Assembly: GCF_013112485.1 (NCBI RefSeq)
Contig: NZ_JABFHG010000001.1
Location: 62,001-126,000 of the forward strand
Origin: Roseicella sp. DB1501
GTDB taxonomy: Bacteria > Pseudomonadota > Alphaproteobacteria > Acetobacterales > Acetobacteraceae
DNA length: 64,000 bases
Direction of reading: 5' to 3'
Each line of letters opens with the position of its first letter. The first letter of the stretch is position 1. The notes under the pieces were generated by a model. It had not been told where the DNA came from and searched no databases. It was given only the letters and a program-made list of their open reading frames with translations. A program made the translations under genes and the position numbers. Positions 7,387-16,378 of this stretch are shown piece by piece.

Positions 7387-8792
7387 GCCCCGCTCCCCTG
7401 CCCTGGCGTGACGCCGGGGATCGCCAGCGTCACCCGCAGCCCGGGCATCGCCTCGCCGAGATGCAGGTCGATGCCGTGCAGTTCCGCCACCGCCTTGACC
7501 AGCGCCAAGCCGAGCCCGGTGCCGGGCGTCGCGCGCGCCGCGTCCAGCCGGTGGAACCGGTGCAGCACCGCCCCCCGCGCCCCGGCCGGAATGCCCGGCC
7601 CGTCATCCTCCACCGTGAGCACCGCGCCGCCCGAGGACGCCGGCGCCAGGCGCAGCGCGACCCGCCCGCCTGCGCGCCCGTGCTTCACGGCGTTGTCGAG
7701 GAGATTGGACAGCATCTGCGTTACCAAATCGCTGTCCCCGAGCATCTCGAGCCCTGGGGCGATCGCCGTCTCGAGGCTCTGGCCCCGCTCCTCCGCCGCC
7801 GGCGCATGCACCTCGGCGACGGTCTCGGCGACGGCGGAGAGGTCGAAGCGGGTGAAGCCGGCGCGGCGCGCGCCGCTCTCGGCCTGGGCGATGCGCAGCA
7901 GCGCGGCGAAGATGTCGAGCAGCCGCTCGCAATCGAGGATCGCGCCCTCCGTCGCCGCCCGCCAGTCGGCCTCGCCCTGCGCCGTCCGCAGCGCCGCCTC
8001 CAGCCGCTGCCGCAGCCGGTTGAGCGGCGTGCGCAAATCATGCGCGATGTCGTCGGTCACCTGCCGCAGCGCCTGCATCAGCCCCTGCACGCGGTCGAGC
8101 GCGGTGTTGATGCGCCGGGCCAGCCGGTCGAACTCGTCGCCGCCGCGCCGCACCGGCAGGCGGTGGTCGATCTCCCCCGCTTCCACCCGCGCCAGCGCCG
8201 TGCCCATCGCCGCCGCGCGGCGGGTGACGCCGCGGCCGATCAGCAGCCCGCCGCCAAGGCCGAGCAGCAGCGCCACGCCGCCGACCCAGCCGGCGGCGGA
8301 GAGCAGGAAGCCCTCGAGCTGGCGCACCGGCGCGATGTCGCGCCCGACCATGAGGAAGCCGCCGCCCGGCAGGGGGGTGCCCAGCGCGAGCAGCTCCGCC
8401 CCCGCGCCGGCATCCGCGCCCGAGAGGCGAAGCTGCCGCCAGCCCGGCGTCTGCGGCGCGCTGGCGAGGTTGCCGGCCAACCGCGCGCCATCCGGCCCCG
8501 CCAGCAGGTAGTACTGCGTGCCGCTGCGGTCGGAGGCGAGCCGCGCCTCGATCGAGATCGCGGCCGAGCGCGGGCCGCCGATGCGGATCGCCTGCTGCAG
8601 CAGGCCGGAATCCCGCTCCACGTCCTGCGCGAGCTGGCGCAGCGCGAAGCCGGTGCTCGCCCACCAGGCGACACCCGAGAGGGCGAGCGTGCCGATGAGC
8701 GTCAGGACCAGGTGCAGCAGGGTGATGCGGAAGGCGGTGCTGCCCCACCAGCGCGGCCGGTCCTCCCGCGCCCGGGCGTCAGTCCGGGGCAC
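7383..8792 (-). CDS. Sensor histidine kinase (two-component system)
   Basis: A 469-residue inner-membrane kinase. It has a TM helix near residues 20-45, a periplasmic sensor of about 115 residues, a second TM helix near 165-185, HAMP, HisKA with the phospho-acceptor in IAHDLRTPLNRL, and HATPase_c with SNLLDNAVKHG, DDGPGIP and GTGLGLALVKA. The start is a GTG overlapping the regulator gene by 14 bp. The QseC/PmrB-like architecture with its cognate OmpR-type regulator suggests envelope or metal sensing. The gene downstream encodes a small secreted protein and the divergent gene is a DegP protease, so an envelope-stress role is a reasonable inference. Confidence 0.93.
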   Translation of the reverse strand: MPRTDARAREDRPRWWGSTAFRITLLHLVLTLIGTLALSGVAWWASTGFALRQLAQDVERDSGLLQQAIRIGGPRSAAISIEARLASDRSGTQYYLLAGPDGARLAGNLASAPQTPGWRQLRLSGADAGAGAELLALGTPLPGGGFLMVGRDIAPVRQLEGFLLSAAGWVGGVALLLGLGGGLLIGRGVTRRAAAMGTALARVEAGEIDHRLPVRRGGDEFDRLARRINTALDRVQGLMQALRQVTDDIAHDLRTPLNRLRQRLEAALRTAQGEADWRAATEGAILDCERLLDIFAALLRIAQAESGARRAGFTRFDLSAVAETVAEVHAPAAEERGQSLETAIAPGLEMLGDSDLVTQMLSNLLDNAVKHGRAGGRVALRLAPASSGGAVLTVEDDGPGIPAGARGAVLHRFHRLDAARATPGTGLGLALVKAVAELHGIDLHLGEAMPGLRVTLAIPGVTPGQGSGA

Positions 8793-9456
8793 GGAGGCAG
8801 TAGCCGGCGCCGCGCATCGTATGGATCAGCGGCGGCGCCCCCTCGCGGTCGAGCTTGGCGCGCAGCCGCGAGATATGCGTCTCGACCACGCTGGTCTTCG
8901 GGTCGAAGTGGAAATCCCACACCCCTTCCAGCAGCATGGTGCGCGTCACCACCTGGCCGGCGCGGCGCATCAGGAATTCCAGCAGGCGGAATTCGCGCGG
9001 CTGCAGCTCGATGCGCTGGCCGGCGCGGGTGACGAGGCGCTTGAGCAGGTCCATCTCCAGGTCGCCGACCCGCAGGACCGTCGCCTCGGCGCTCAGCGGC
9101 GGCCGCCGCGCGAGCGCGTTCAGCCGCGCCGCCAGCTCGGTGAAGGCGAAGGGCTTGCCGAGATAGTCGTCGGCGCCGGCCTCCAGCCCCTCCACCCGGT
9201 CGCCGACGCCGGTGCGGGCGGTGAGGAACAGCACCGGGCTGCGCACCCCGGCGGCCCGGAGCGCCCGCACCAGGCCGAGCCCGTCCAGCTTCGGCAGCAT
9301 GCGGTCCACCACCAGCACGTCGTAGCCGCCATCGCTGGCGAGGAAGAGGCCCTCCCGCCCGTCGGCGGCGCGGTCGACCGTATGGCCTGCCTCGGTGAGG
9401 CCGCGCACCACGTAATCGGCGGTCTCCGCGTCATCCTCGACGACCAGGATCCTCAC
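8779..9456 (-). CDS. OmpR-family response regulator
   Basis: 225 residues: a receiver domain (acidic pair at EDD 7-9, phospho-acceptor D51 in VVDRMLP, conserved Lys in GKPFAF) followed by a winged-helix trans_reg_C domain ending in HTMRGAGYCLR. The start is GTG. It is the first gene of the minus operon regulator-kinase-small secreted protein. It faces the degP-like gene across 145 bp that hold a candidate palindromic operator (9484-9514), consistent with autoregulation and control of the protease. The signal is unknown. Confidence 0.94.
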   Translation of the reverse strand: MRILVVEDDAETADYVVRGLTEAGHTVDRAADGREGLFLASDGGYDVLVVDRMLPKLDGLGLVRALRAAGVRSPVLFLTARTGVGDRVEGLEAGADDYLGKPFAFTELAARLNALARRPPLSAEATVLRVGDLEMDLLKRLVTRAGQRIELQPREFRLLEFLMRRAGQVVTRTMLLEGVWDFHFDPKTSVVETHISRLRAKLDREGAPPLIHTMRGAGYCLRAPD

Positions 9457-9483
9457 GCGCCGTCCCGCCTCGTTCCAGGGTCA

Positions 9484-9514
9484 TCGACCATACGGATTGG
9501 TATGCTTCGGTCGA
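9484..9514. promoter_or_regulatory. Candidate operator in regulator/degP divergent region
   Basis: TCGACC (9484-9489) pairs with GGTCGA (9509-9514) around an inner ATAC-N6-GTAT (9490-9503). It lies in the most AT-rich part of the 145-bp gap between the response regulator and the degP-like gene. OmpR-type regulators often bind such sites to control themselves and a divergent target. Pattern-based only. Confidence 0.35.
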
Positions 9515-9601
9515 GGATGCCGGCAAGCCTCCTGCGCTTCCATGGCGCCATGCCGTCTCGGGGACAGACCCGTGAGGCGGCCCGCAACCACGGAGGACAG
9601 C

Positions 9602-11056
9602 ATGCCCAGCCCGAACCGTCGCACGAAGATGATCTTCGCCGGTGCCCTCGCCGTCGCCCTCGGCACCACCGCCCTCACCCCGGTGCTGCTGCATGCCGAA
9701 TCGCAGTCCGCGACGGCGCCGGCGCAGCCTGGCACCGCCGTCGCCCTGCCCCGCCCGGCCGGCCCGGACTTCGCCGATCTCGCCGCCCGCGTCGGCCCGG
9801 CCGTGGTCCGCGTCTCGGTGACCGGGCACAGCCCGGTCCAGGGCGTGGCCGACATCCCGCCCGAGCTGCGCGGCACGCCCTTCGAGCGCTTCTTCCAGCA
9901 GCGCATGCAGGGCGCCCGGCCGCACCGCACCATGGGCCAGGGCAGCGGCTTCATCATCGACCCGAGCGGCTATGTGGTGACCAACAACCATGTGGTCGGC
10001 GAGGCCGACAGCGTGAAGGTCGAGCTCGCCGATGGCCGCGACCTGCCCGCCAAGGTGGTCGGCACCGATCCGAAGACCGACATCGCCCTGCTGAAGATCG
10101 AGGCAGGCGACAACCTGCCCACCGTGAAGTTCGGCGACAGCGACCATCTGCGCGTCGGCGAGTGGGTGCTGGCCATGGGCAACCCCTTCGGCCTCGGCGG
10201 CTCGGCGACGGCGGGCATCGTCTCGGCGCTCGGCCGGCAGATCGGCGCGGGTCCCTATGACGACTTCATCCAGACCGATGCGCCGATCAATCCCGGCAAT
10301 TCCGGCGGCCCGCTCTTCAACACCGCCGGCGAGGTGGTGGGCGTCAACGCCGCGATCTTCTCCCCCTCGGGCGGCAATATCGGCATCGGCTTCGCCGTGC
10401 CCTCCGACCTGACGCAGAGCGTCGTCGCCCAGCTCCGGCAGAATGGCCGGGTCGAGCGCGGCTGGCTCGGCGTCTCCATGCAGAAGATCGATCCGGAGCT
10501 CGCCTCGGCGCTCTCGATCAAGGAGAGCAAGGGCGCGCTGATCGGCGGCGTGGAGAAGGACGGCCCCGCGGCCAAGGCCGGGGTGCAGCCGGGCGACGTG
10601 ATCACGGCGGTCGGCGACCGGAAGGTGGCCATACCGCGCGACCTCGCCGAGGCGGTGGCCGCGGTGAAGCCGGGCGGCACGGTGACGCTGCATCTGGTGC
10701 GGGACGGCAAGCCGATCGAGCAGAAGGTGACGCTCGGCCAGGCGCCCGACACGCGCGAGGCCCGGGCGATGGGCGAGGATGGGCAGGGCCGCCCGAATCT
10801 CGGCCTGGCCCTGGCGCCGAACCAGCGTGGCGAGGGCGCGGTGGTGGCCGAGGTTCGGCCTGACAGCGTCGCCGCCAATGGGGGCCTGCAGCCGGGCGAC
10901 GTCATCCTCCGGGCCGGCGACCGCACGGTGAAGGGGCCGCGGGACGTCGTCGAGGCGCTCGGCGCCGCGCGCAAGGACGGCAAGGCGGCGATCGCGCTGC
11001 AGATCCAGCGCGACGGCGGGCGGGCCTTCATGGCGCTGCCGCTGAAAGCCGGCTGA
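9602..11056 (+). CDS. DegP/HtrA-type periplasmic serine protease (Do family)
   Basis: A 484-residue protease/chaperone for misfolded envelope proteins. The signal peptide is about residues 1-32 (cleavage near HAES). The catalytic triad is H130 (TNNHVV), D160 (TDIALL) and S234 (GNSGGP), followed by two PDZ domains (about 270-360 and 395-475). The ATG at 9602 follows a GGAGGA site; an in-frame upstream extension to 9497 has no ribosome site. It is divergent from an OmpR-type two-component operon that may control it. A strong hairpin follows the stop. Confidence 0.95.
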   Translation: MPSPNRRTKMIFAGALAVALGTTALTPVLLHAESQSATAPAQPGTAVALPRPAGPDFADLAARVGPAVVRVSVTGHSPVQGVADIPPELRGTPFERFFQQRMQGARPHRTMGQGSGFIIDPSGYVVTNNHVVGEADSVKVELADGRDLPAKVVGTDPKTDIALLKIEAGDNLPTVKFGDSDHLRVGEWVLAMGNPFGLGGSATAGIVSALGRQIGAGPYDDFIQTDAPINPGNSGGPLFNTAGEVVGVNAAIFSPSGGNIGIGFAVPSDLTQSVVAQLRQNGRVERGWLGVSMQKIDPELASALSIKESKGALIGGVEKDGPAAKAGVQPGDVITAVGDRKVAIPRDLAEAVAAVKPGGTVTLHLVRDGKPIEQKVTLGQAPDTREARAMGEDGQGRPNLGLALAPNQRGEGAVVAEVRPDSVAANGGLQPGDVILRAGDRTVKGPRDVVEALGAARKDGKAAIALQIQRDGGRAFMALPLKAG

Positions 11057-11058
11057 AC

Positions 11059-11093
11059 CCCACCGGGCGGGACGCCTCTCCCCGCCCGGTGGG
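11059..11093 (+). terminator. Hairpin terminator after degP-like gene
   Basis: A perfect 13-bp stem, CCCACCGGGCGGG (11059-11071) with CCCGCCCGGTGGG (11081-11093), and a 9-nt loop, starting 3 bp after the stop codon. There is no T-run, as is common in very GC-rich genomes. Confidence 0.65.
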
Positions 11094-11137
11094 TCACGGG
11101 GCGGCTCGGACCTTGCGGTCCGGCCGCCCTTCGAACT

Positions 11138-11299
11138 CCCCGCAAAACCGCTTCGCGGCTTTGCGGGGGCCCCGTGGAGTCCCCTCCTGCCCCAGAACCG
11201 TCACAGCCTGCTGCGGCAAAGCCGCAGCAGGGCAATGGGTAGCAACGGCTTTGATAGGCGCTTTTCCGCATGCAGGGGCCGCGAAGCGGCTTTGCCGGG
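11138..11299. repeat. Interspersed repeat, family B, copy B1
   Basis: It holds two hairpins: CCCCGCAAA (11138-11146) with TTTGCGGGG (11160-11168), with an inner CCGC/GCGG; then CCTGCTGCGGC (11207-11217) with GCCGCAGCAGG (11221-11231) around AAA. A third small stem lies near 11272-11299. Copies occur at 27915, 37295 and 57902. It lies between the convergent 3' ends of the degP-like gene and rutE. Confidence 0.8.
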
Positions 11300-11304
11300 A
11301 GCTT

Positions 11305-11886
11305 TCAGACGATCTGGCAGGCTTCCTCGAAGGGCAGGCGCGGCAGCTTGCCGAACAGGCCGGCCGGATCGCCATGGCCGAGATTGCAGAGGAAGTTGGA
11401 GCGATAGGTCGTGCCGGCGAAGAAGACCTCGTCCACCTTCGCCTTGTCGAAGCCCGACATGGCGCCGACATCGAGCCCGACCGCCCGGGCCGCCAGCATC
11501 AGATAGGCGCCCTGCAGCGTGCCGTTGCGGAAGGCCGTCTCCTCGGCCAGCGTCGCGCTGCTGGTGAACCAGGATCTCGCATCGGTATGCGGGAAGAGAT
11601 AGGGCAGCTTCTCGTAGAAGGCGGTGTCGTAGGCGACGATGGCGGTGACCGGCGCGGCCATGGTCTTCTCGAGATTGCCTGAGGACAGCGCCGGCTTCAG
11701 CCTCTCCTTGCCCTCCGGCGTGGTGACGAAGACGAAGCGCGCCGGCGAGGAATTGGCTGAGGTCGGGCCCATCTTCAGGATGTCGTAGAGCTCCCGCAGC
11801 TCGGCCTCGGTCACCGGCTGCGAGGTCCAGGCATTGTGGGTGCGCGCCGTGAGGAACAGCGTCTCGATCGCGGCCTTGTCGATCAT
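11305..11886 (-). CDS. rutE: RutE-like nitroreductase, probable malonic semialdehyde reductase
   Basis: A 193-residue FMN-dependent nitroreductase-fold protein matching the RutE subfamily, which reduces malonic semialdehyde to 3-hydroxypropionate at the end of Rut uracil breakdown. Conserved stretches are [26 protein letters not shown] and [16 protein letters not shown]. The ATG at 11886 has a GGAG site 7 nt upstream; an ATG at 11898 is also possible. It lies 162 bp downstream of rutA on the same strand. rutB, rutC, rutD and rutF are not nearby, so it may serve a shortened or scattered pathway. General malonic semialdehyde detoxification is an alternative role. Confidence 0.85.
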   Translation of the reverse strand: MIDKAAIETLFLTARTHNAWTSQPVTEAELRELYDILKMGPTSANSSPARFVFVTTPEGKERLKPALSSGNLEKTMAAPVTAIVAYDTAFYEKLPYLFPHTDARSWFTSSATLAEETAFRNGTLQGAYLMLAARAVGLDVGAMSGFDKAKVDEVFFAGTTYRSNFLCNLGHGDPAGLFGKLPRLPFEEACQIV

Positions 11887-12048
11887 GCTCGTCTCCATTG
11901 CGGTCTCGGGACCGGCTGGTCTGGGCGCCGGGGATCCCGGCGCCGGTGGCGCAGCGGCGGCAGGGCCGCCATCGCACGGGCCCGGCATCATGCGAGCCCG
12001 CCGGGCGCTCGGCAAACCGGGTGCCGGCGCGGCGCCGGCGGGCCGGGC

Positions 12049-13125
12049 TCAGGCCACGGCCGCGAGATGCCGCCGGCAGCGCATCAGCGGCTGGATGCGG
12101 GTGCCGAACTGCTCCATCCCCACCAGGAAGTCGTCGAAGGTCAGCATGACGCCGGCCAGGCCCGGCGTCTCGGCCAGGGCGTCGAGCTGGCGCGCCACCG
12201 TCTCGTAGGAGCCGATCAGGCGCAGCATGTTGGTCGGCACCCGGTCGGAGCGCACCATGCGCCCGACGGTGCTGTGCGCCTCGGCCCGCACATCGGCCGC
12301 CGCCTGCGAGTCGCGCCAGGCCAGCGCCTGCAGGTCGGTGCCGGCGACGTAGTGGTGCCACTTCGCCATCGCCGCCTCATCCGTCTCGTCGGCAATCACC
12401 ATCATCAGCAGCATGGCCTTGCAGGCGCCGCCCGCCGCCGCATTGGCGGCCAGCAGCCGCTCGGTGTGCGGCCGGACCTGGCTGACATCGTTGATGCCGC
12501 CGGCGCTGATGAAATTGTAATCGGCGTGCTCGGCGGCGAATTGCATGCCGCGATTCGACTGCCCGGCCGAGATGATGTCGATCTTGCGCATTGGGCGCGG
12601 GCTGACCCGGCAATCCCGCATGCGGAAGAACTCCCCCTGGAAATCCGAGCGGCCCGTTGCCCAGAGCTCCTTCATCACGCTGACATATTCCGAGCAGTAC
12701 TCGTAGCGCCGGGCGAAATGCGCCTCGCCGGGCCAGATATCCATCTGCTCATACTCGGCCTTCTGCCAGCCCGAGACGATGTTCACCCCGAACCGGCCAT
12801 GGCTGATGCTGTCGATGGTGACGGCCATCCGGGCGAGCACCGCTGGCGGCACGGTCAGCACGGCGACCGAGGCGAAGAGCCGGATGCGCGTCGTCACGGC
12901 GGCCAGCCCGGCCATCAGGGTGAAGCTCTCGAGGTTATGGTCCCAGTATTCCGAGGGCCCGCCGAAGCCGCGGAGCTTGATCATCGAGAGCGCGAATTCG
13001 AAGCCGTACTGCTCGGCCTTGAGCGTGACCTCCCGATTGAGGTCGAAGCTCGGCAGGTATTGCGGCGAGGTGGTGGAGATCAGCCAGCCATTGTTGCCGA
13101 TCGGAAGGAAGACGCCGAGTTCCAT
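12049..13125 (-). CDS. rutA: RutA-like flavin monooxygenase (pyrimidine oxygenase)
   Basis: A 358-residue luciferase-like, FMN-dependent monooxygenase. It begins MELGVFLPIGNNGWLIST and keeps the RutA-type stretches SMIKLRGFGGPSEYWDHNLE and NIVSGWQKAEYEQM, with QSNRGMQFAAEHADYNF in the middle. RutA opens the uracil ring between N3 and C4 to give ureidoacrylate peracid. The start ATG at 13125 follows a GGAGCAAGG site; the open frame continues much further upstream but only antisense to the acyl-CoA synthetase. It is followed by rutE on the same strand and diverges from the acyl-CoA synthetase across 255 bp in which I see nothing specific. Confidence 0.88.
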   Translation of the reverse strand: MELGVFLPIGNNGWLISTTSPQYLPSFDLNREVTLKAEQYGFEFALSMIKLRGFGGPSEYWDHNLESFTLMAGLAAVTTRIRLFASVAVLTVPPAVLARMAVTIDSISHGRFGVNIVSGWQKAEYEQMDIWPGEAHFARRYEYCSEYVSVMKELWATGRSDFQGEFFRMRDCRVSPRPMRKIDIISAGQSNRGMQFAAEHADYNFISAGGINDVSQVRPHTERLLAANAAAGGACKAMLLMMVIADETDEAAMAKWHHYVAGTDLQALAWRDSQAAADVRAEAHSTVGRMVRSDRVPTNMLRLIGSYETVARQLDALAETPGLAGVMLTFDDFLVGMEQFGTRIQPLMRCRRHLAAVA

Positions 13126-13380
13126 GGCCCTTGCTCCGTGCCGTTCGGCCACAGCATGTTGCAGCGCAGCGGGAGCGGCCAGGGGCCAGCCGCCCTGGAT
13201 CAGGCCATGTCCCGCAGGAATCGCATCGAAATCGGGCATTGGACCGCCGCTTGCCGAGGGAATGCGCACATCCCCCGCGCGAGCGCCCTGCCGCTGGCGC
13301 CCCAGGCGGTTCCGCCCAGGCCAGGGCCCCTTCCCGACGCCGGCTTTTCCTGCTTGCTGGGCGCCCGGAGGAATCGCCGC

Positions 13381-14955
13381 ATGGGCCCTGCCACCGCCAT
13401 GAATCTCGGCCGGCTGCTGACGCAGACCGCTCGCCGCTGTCCCGATGCTGTCGCCCTGGCCTGGGGCGAGCAGCGCTGGAGCTTCGCCGAACTCGATGCC
13501 CGCGTGGACCGGCTCTGCGCCGCGCTCCGCAGCCGCGGCATCGGCCAGGGCGACCGCATCCTGACGCATGCGCGGAACGGCAATGCGATGTTCGAGATGA
13601 TGTGGGCGGCCTTCAAGCTCGGCGCGGTCTGGGTGCCGACCAATTTCCGCCTGACCCCCGCCGAGGTCGGCTATCTCGCCGAGACCTCGCGCGCCCGCGC
13701 CCTGCTGCGGGACCGCGGCTTCCAGGCGCATGCCGAGGCGGTGCGCGGCGCCGGGCATTGCGAGCTCGTCCTCGCGGTCGGCGATGCCGGGCCCGGCGAG
13801 GAGGAGTACGAGGCGGCGCTCGCCACCGCCGCGCCGCCGCCCCCGGACCACGAGGCCGAGGTGCGGTACGAGGACCCCCTCTGGTTCTTCTTCACCTCCG
13901 GCACCACCGGCCGGCCCAAGGCGGCGGTGCTGACGCATGGGCAGATGGCCTTCGTCGTCACCAACCACCTGGCCGACCTCTTCCCGGGCGTCACCGAGCG
14001 CGACGCCTCCCTGGTGCTGGCGCCGCTCTCGCACGGCGCCGGCATCCACCAGCTCGGCCAGGTGGCGCGCGGCGCCCGCACGGTGCTGCTGCCCTCCGAG
14101 CGCTTCGATGTCGAGGAGGCCTGGCGGCTGGTCGAGGAGCACCGGGTGAGCAACATGTTCACCGTGCCCACCATCCTGACCGCGCTGGTCGAGCACCCGG
14201 CCGTTGACCGCTACGACCATTCCTCGCTGCGGCACGTGATCTATGCCGGCGCCCCGATGTACCGCGCCGACCAGAAGCGGGCGCTGGAGAAGCTCGGCCC
14301 CTGCCTCGTGCAGTATTTCGGGCTCGGCGAGGTCACCGGCAACATCACCGTGCTGCGGCCGGACCAGCACAGCCTGGCGGATGACGACCGCTACCCGCTC
14401 GGCTCCTGCGGCAGCGCGCGGACGGGGATGGATGTCGCCATCCTCGATGCCGAGGGGGCGCGGCTGCCGCCCGGCGAGACGGGCGAGATCTGCGTCCGCG
14501 GCCCGGCCGTCTTCGCCGGCTATTTCGAGAATCCGGAGGCGAACGAGAAGGCCTTCCGCGGCGGCTGGTTCCACACCGGCGATCTCGGGCATCTCGACGC
14601 CCGCGGCTTCCTCTACGTCACCGGCCGCGCCTCCGACATGTACATCTCGGGCGGCTCCAACGTCTATCCGCGCGAGGTGGAGGAGGCGATCCTCACCCAT
14701 CCGGCGGTGCTAGAATGCGCCGTGGTCGGCATGCCGCATCCCCGCTGGGGCGAGAGCGGCATCGCCGCCGTGGTGCCGCGCCCCGGCCAGGCGGTAAGCG
14801 AGGCGGATGTGCTGGCGCATCTCGCCGAGCGGCTCGCCCGCTACAAGCAGCCGCTCCGCGTCGTGGTCTGGGAAGCACTGCCGAAATCCGGCTACGGCAA
14901 GATCCCGAAGCGCCTGGTGCAGGACCGGCTGCGCGAGGAGGGCATCGGCTTCTGA
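13381..14955 (+). CDS. Acyl-CoA synthetase (AMP-binding)
   Basis: A 524-residue adenylate-forming ligase with P-loop TSGTTGRPKA, the YFGLGEV adenylate motif, GGWFHTGDLGH and the C-terminal catalytic Lys in KSGYGKIPKR. The ATG at 13381 follows a GGAGGA site; an open extension back to 11836 is antisense to rutA/rutE and not credible. It differs clearly in sequence from the synthetase at 5040, so it probably uses another acid. It is divergent from rutA and 82 bp upstream of an efflux-pump gene. The substrate is not predictable. Confidence 0.92.
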   Translation: MGPATAMNLGRLLTQTARRCPDAVALAWGEQRWSFAELDARVDRLCAALRSRGIGQGDRILTHARNGNAMFEMMWAAFKLGAVWVPTNFRLTPAEVGYLAETSRARALLRDRGFQAHAEAVRGAGHCELVLAVGDAGPGEEEYEAALATAAPPPPDHEAEVRYEDPLWFFFTSGTTGRPKAAVLTHGQMAFVVTNHLADLFPGVTERDASLVLAPLSHGAGIHQLGQVARGARTVLLPSERFDVEEAWRLVEEHRVSNMFTVPTILTALVEHPAVDRYDHSSLRHVIYAGAPMYRADQKRALEKLGPCLVQYFGLGEVTGNITVLRPDQHSLADDDRYPLGSCGSARTGMDVAILDAEGARLPPGETGEICVRGPAVFAGYFENPEANEKAFRGGWFHTGDLGHLDARGFLYVTGRASDMYISGGSNVYPREVEEAILTHPAVLECAVVGMPHPRWGESGIAAVVPRPGQAVSEADVLAHLAERLARYKQPLRVVVWEALPKSGYGKIPKRLVQDRLREEGIGF

Positions 14956-15037
14956 CCGCATGCCCGTCCCAAGAGGTCGCGTGGCAAGGCTGCCTTGCCC
15001 CATGGTGCGCCGCAGCATCGAGTGATAATCGGGCACC

Positions 15038-16210
15038 ATGCCTGCGCTTCCCTGGTTCCTGCCCCTGATCCTCGGCGCCATGGCGGCCTTCGGGCCGCTG
15101 GCGACCGACATGTACCTGCCCGCCTTCCCGACCATCGCCGCCGACCTGCCGGCCGATCCGGCCGAGGTGCAGGGCACGATCGCCGCCTTCTTCGCCGGCA
15201 TGGCGACGGCCCAGCTCGTCTACGGCCCGCTGGCCGACCGGCTGGGCCGCAAGCCGCCCCTGCTCTTCGGCCTTGCGGTCTTCAGCCTCGCCTCGCTCGG
15301 CTGCGCGACGACGGGCGACATCGGCACGCTGACCTGGCTGCGCTTCGGCCAGGGGCTCGGCGGCTGCGCCGGCATGGTCATGGCGCGCGCCATCGTGCGC
15401 GACCTGGCCGAGGGGCATGCGGCGATCCGGCTGATGGCGCAGCTCGGCCTGGTGATGGGGCTGGCGCCGATCCTCGCCCCCTCGATCGGCAGCCTGCTCC
15501 TCGCATTCGGCAGCTGGCGGCTGATCTTCTGGCTGCTGGCGGCCTATGCCGCGACGCTGGCAGTGGCGGTGACGCTCGCCTTGCCGGAGAGCCTCGCGCC
15601 CGAGCGGCGGCGGCGCGACGGGCCGATCGCGGTGATCGCCACCTATCTGCGGCTGCTGCGCGACCGCCACTTCCTCGGCCACACCCTGGCGGTGACGCTG
15701 CCGACGGCGGGCATGTTCGCCTACATCGCCGGTTCGCCCTTCGTCTACATGGAGCTCTTCCACGTCACGCCGCAGCACTACGGCCTGTTCTTCGGCCTGA
15801 ACGCGCTCGGCATCATGGGCTGCGCGCAAGGCGTGGCGCGGCTGGTGCGGCGGGTGCAGCCGGGGCGGCTGCTGCTGGCGAGCCTCGCCGTGATGGCGCT
15901 GGCCGGGCTCGGCCTGCTCGGCGCCGCGACGACCGGCTTCGGCGGCTTTCCCGCCATCGCCGGCCTGCTCTTCCTCTATGTCGCCGGGATCGGCGCGGTG
16001 ATGCCCCTGGCGACCACGCTCGCCATGGGGCCGCAGGGCCGCAATGCCGGCAGCGCCTCGGCGCTGATCGGCACGCTGCAATTCGGCCTCGGCGCGGTGT
16101 CCGGCGCGCTGGTCGGGCTGCTGCATGACGGCACGGCGCGGCCGATGGCGCTGGTGATCGCCGCCTCCGGTATCGGCGGGCTGCTGGCCGTGCGCAGCCT
16201 CGCGCGCTGA
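15038..16210 (+). CDS. MFS drug efflux transporter, Bcr/CflA family
   Basis: A 390-residue, 12-helix major facilitator. It starts with the FGPLATDMYLPAFPTIAADL segment characteristic of Bcr/CflA pumps, has the loop 2-3 motif GPLADRLGRKP, and has the antiporter motif C-like stretch GLAPILAPSIGS. The family exports bicyclomycin, sulfonamides, chloramphenicol or small metabolites by proton antiport. No regulator gene is adjacent. It converges on speE, with repeat C1 between the two stops. Confidence 0.92.
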   Translation: MPALPWFLPLILGAMAAFGPLATDMYLPAFPTIAADLPADPAEVQGTIAAFFAGMATAQLVYGPLADRLGRKPPLLFGLAVFSLASLGCATTGDIGTLTWLRFGQGLGGCAGMVMARAIVRDLAEGHAAIRLMAQLGLVMGLAPILAPSIGSLLLAFGSWRLIFWLLAAYAATLAVAVTLALPESLAPERRRRDGPIAVIATYLRLLRDRHFLGHTLAVTLPTAGMFAYIAGSPFVYMELFHVTPQHYGLFFGLNALGIMGCAQGVARLVRRVQPGRLLLASLAVMALAGLGLLGAATTGFGGFPAIAGLLFLYVAGIGAVMPLATTLAMGPQGRNAGSASALIGTLQFGLGAVSGALVGLLHDGTARPMALVIAASGIGGLLAVRSLAR

Positions 16211-16320
16211 CGGCGCCCGCCGCGCCGCCGCAGCTTAACGGACTGGTCCCCCGGCCGGTCCGAGGCCCCGAACGGGGCCCGCGCGTCGCGCCCATTGGCG
16301 CGCCTAGCGGCGCGACGGCG

Positions 16321-16378
16321 CGCAGCCAAGCGAACCGGAGGTTTGCGCCCGGCGCTTGAGGGCCAGTGGCATTATGCC
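16321..16378. repeat. Interspersed repeat, family C, copy C1
   Basis: A core with imperfect stem (AACC/GGTT flanked by GC/GC and GGGC-type arms) shared with 32461, 35075 and 43104. One edge, read on the minus strand, is GGCATAATGCCACTGG; its TAA is the speE stop codon. It sits between convergent efflux-pump and speE genes. The preceding 16211-16320 is GC-rich with short inverted repeats and no gene. Confidence 0.75.

Noticed and set aside
11836-13380. Open extension upstream of the second acyl-CoA synthetase, and the matching extension of rutA to 14700
   Set aside because: Both are antisense to real genes, low-complexity, and the internal ATGs at 13381 and 13125 have good ribosome sites and family-consistent starts.
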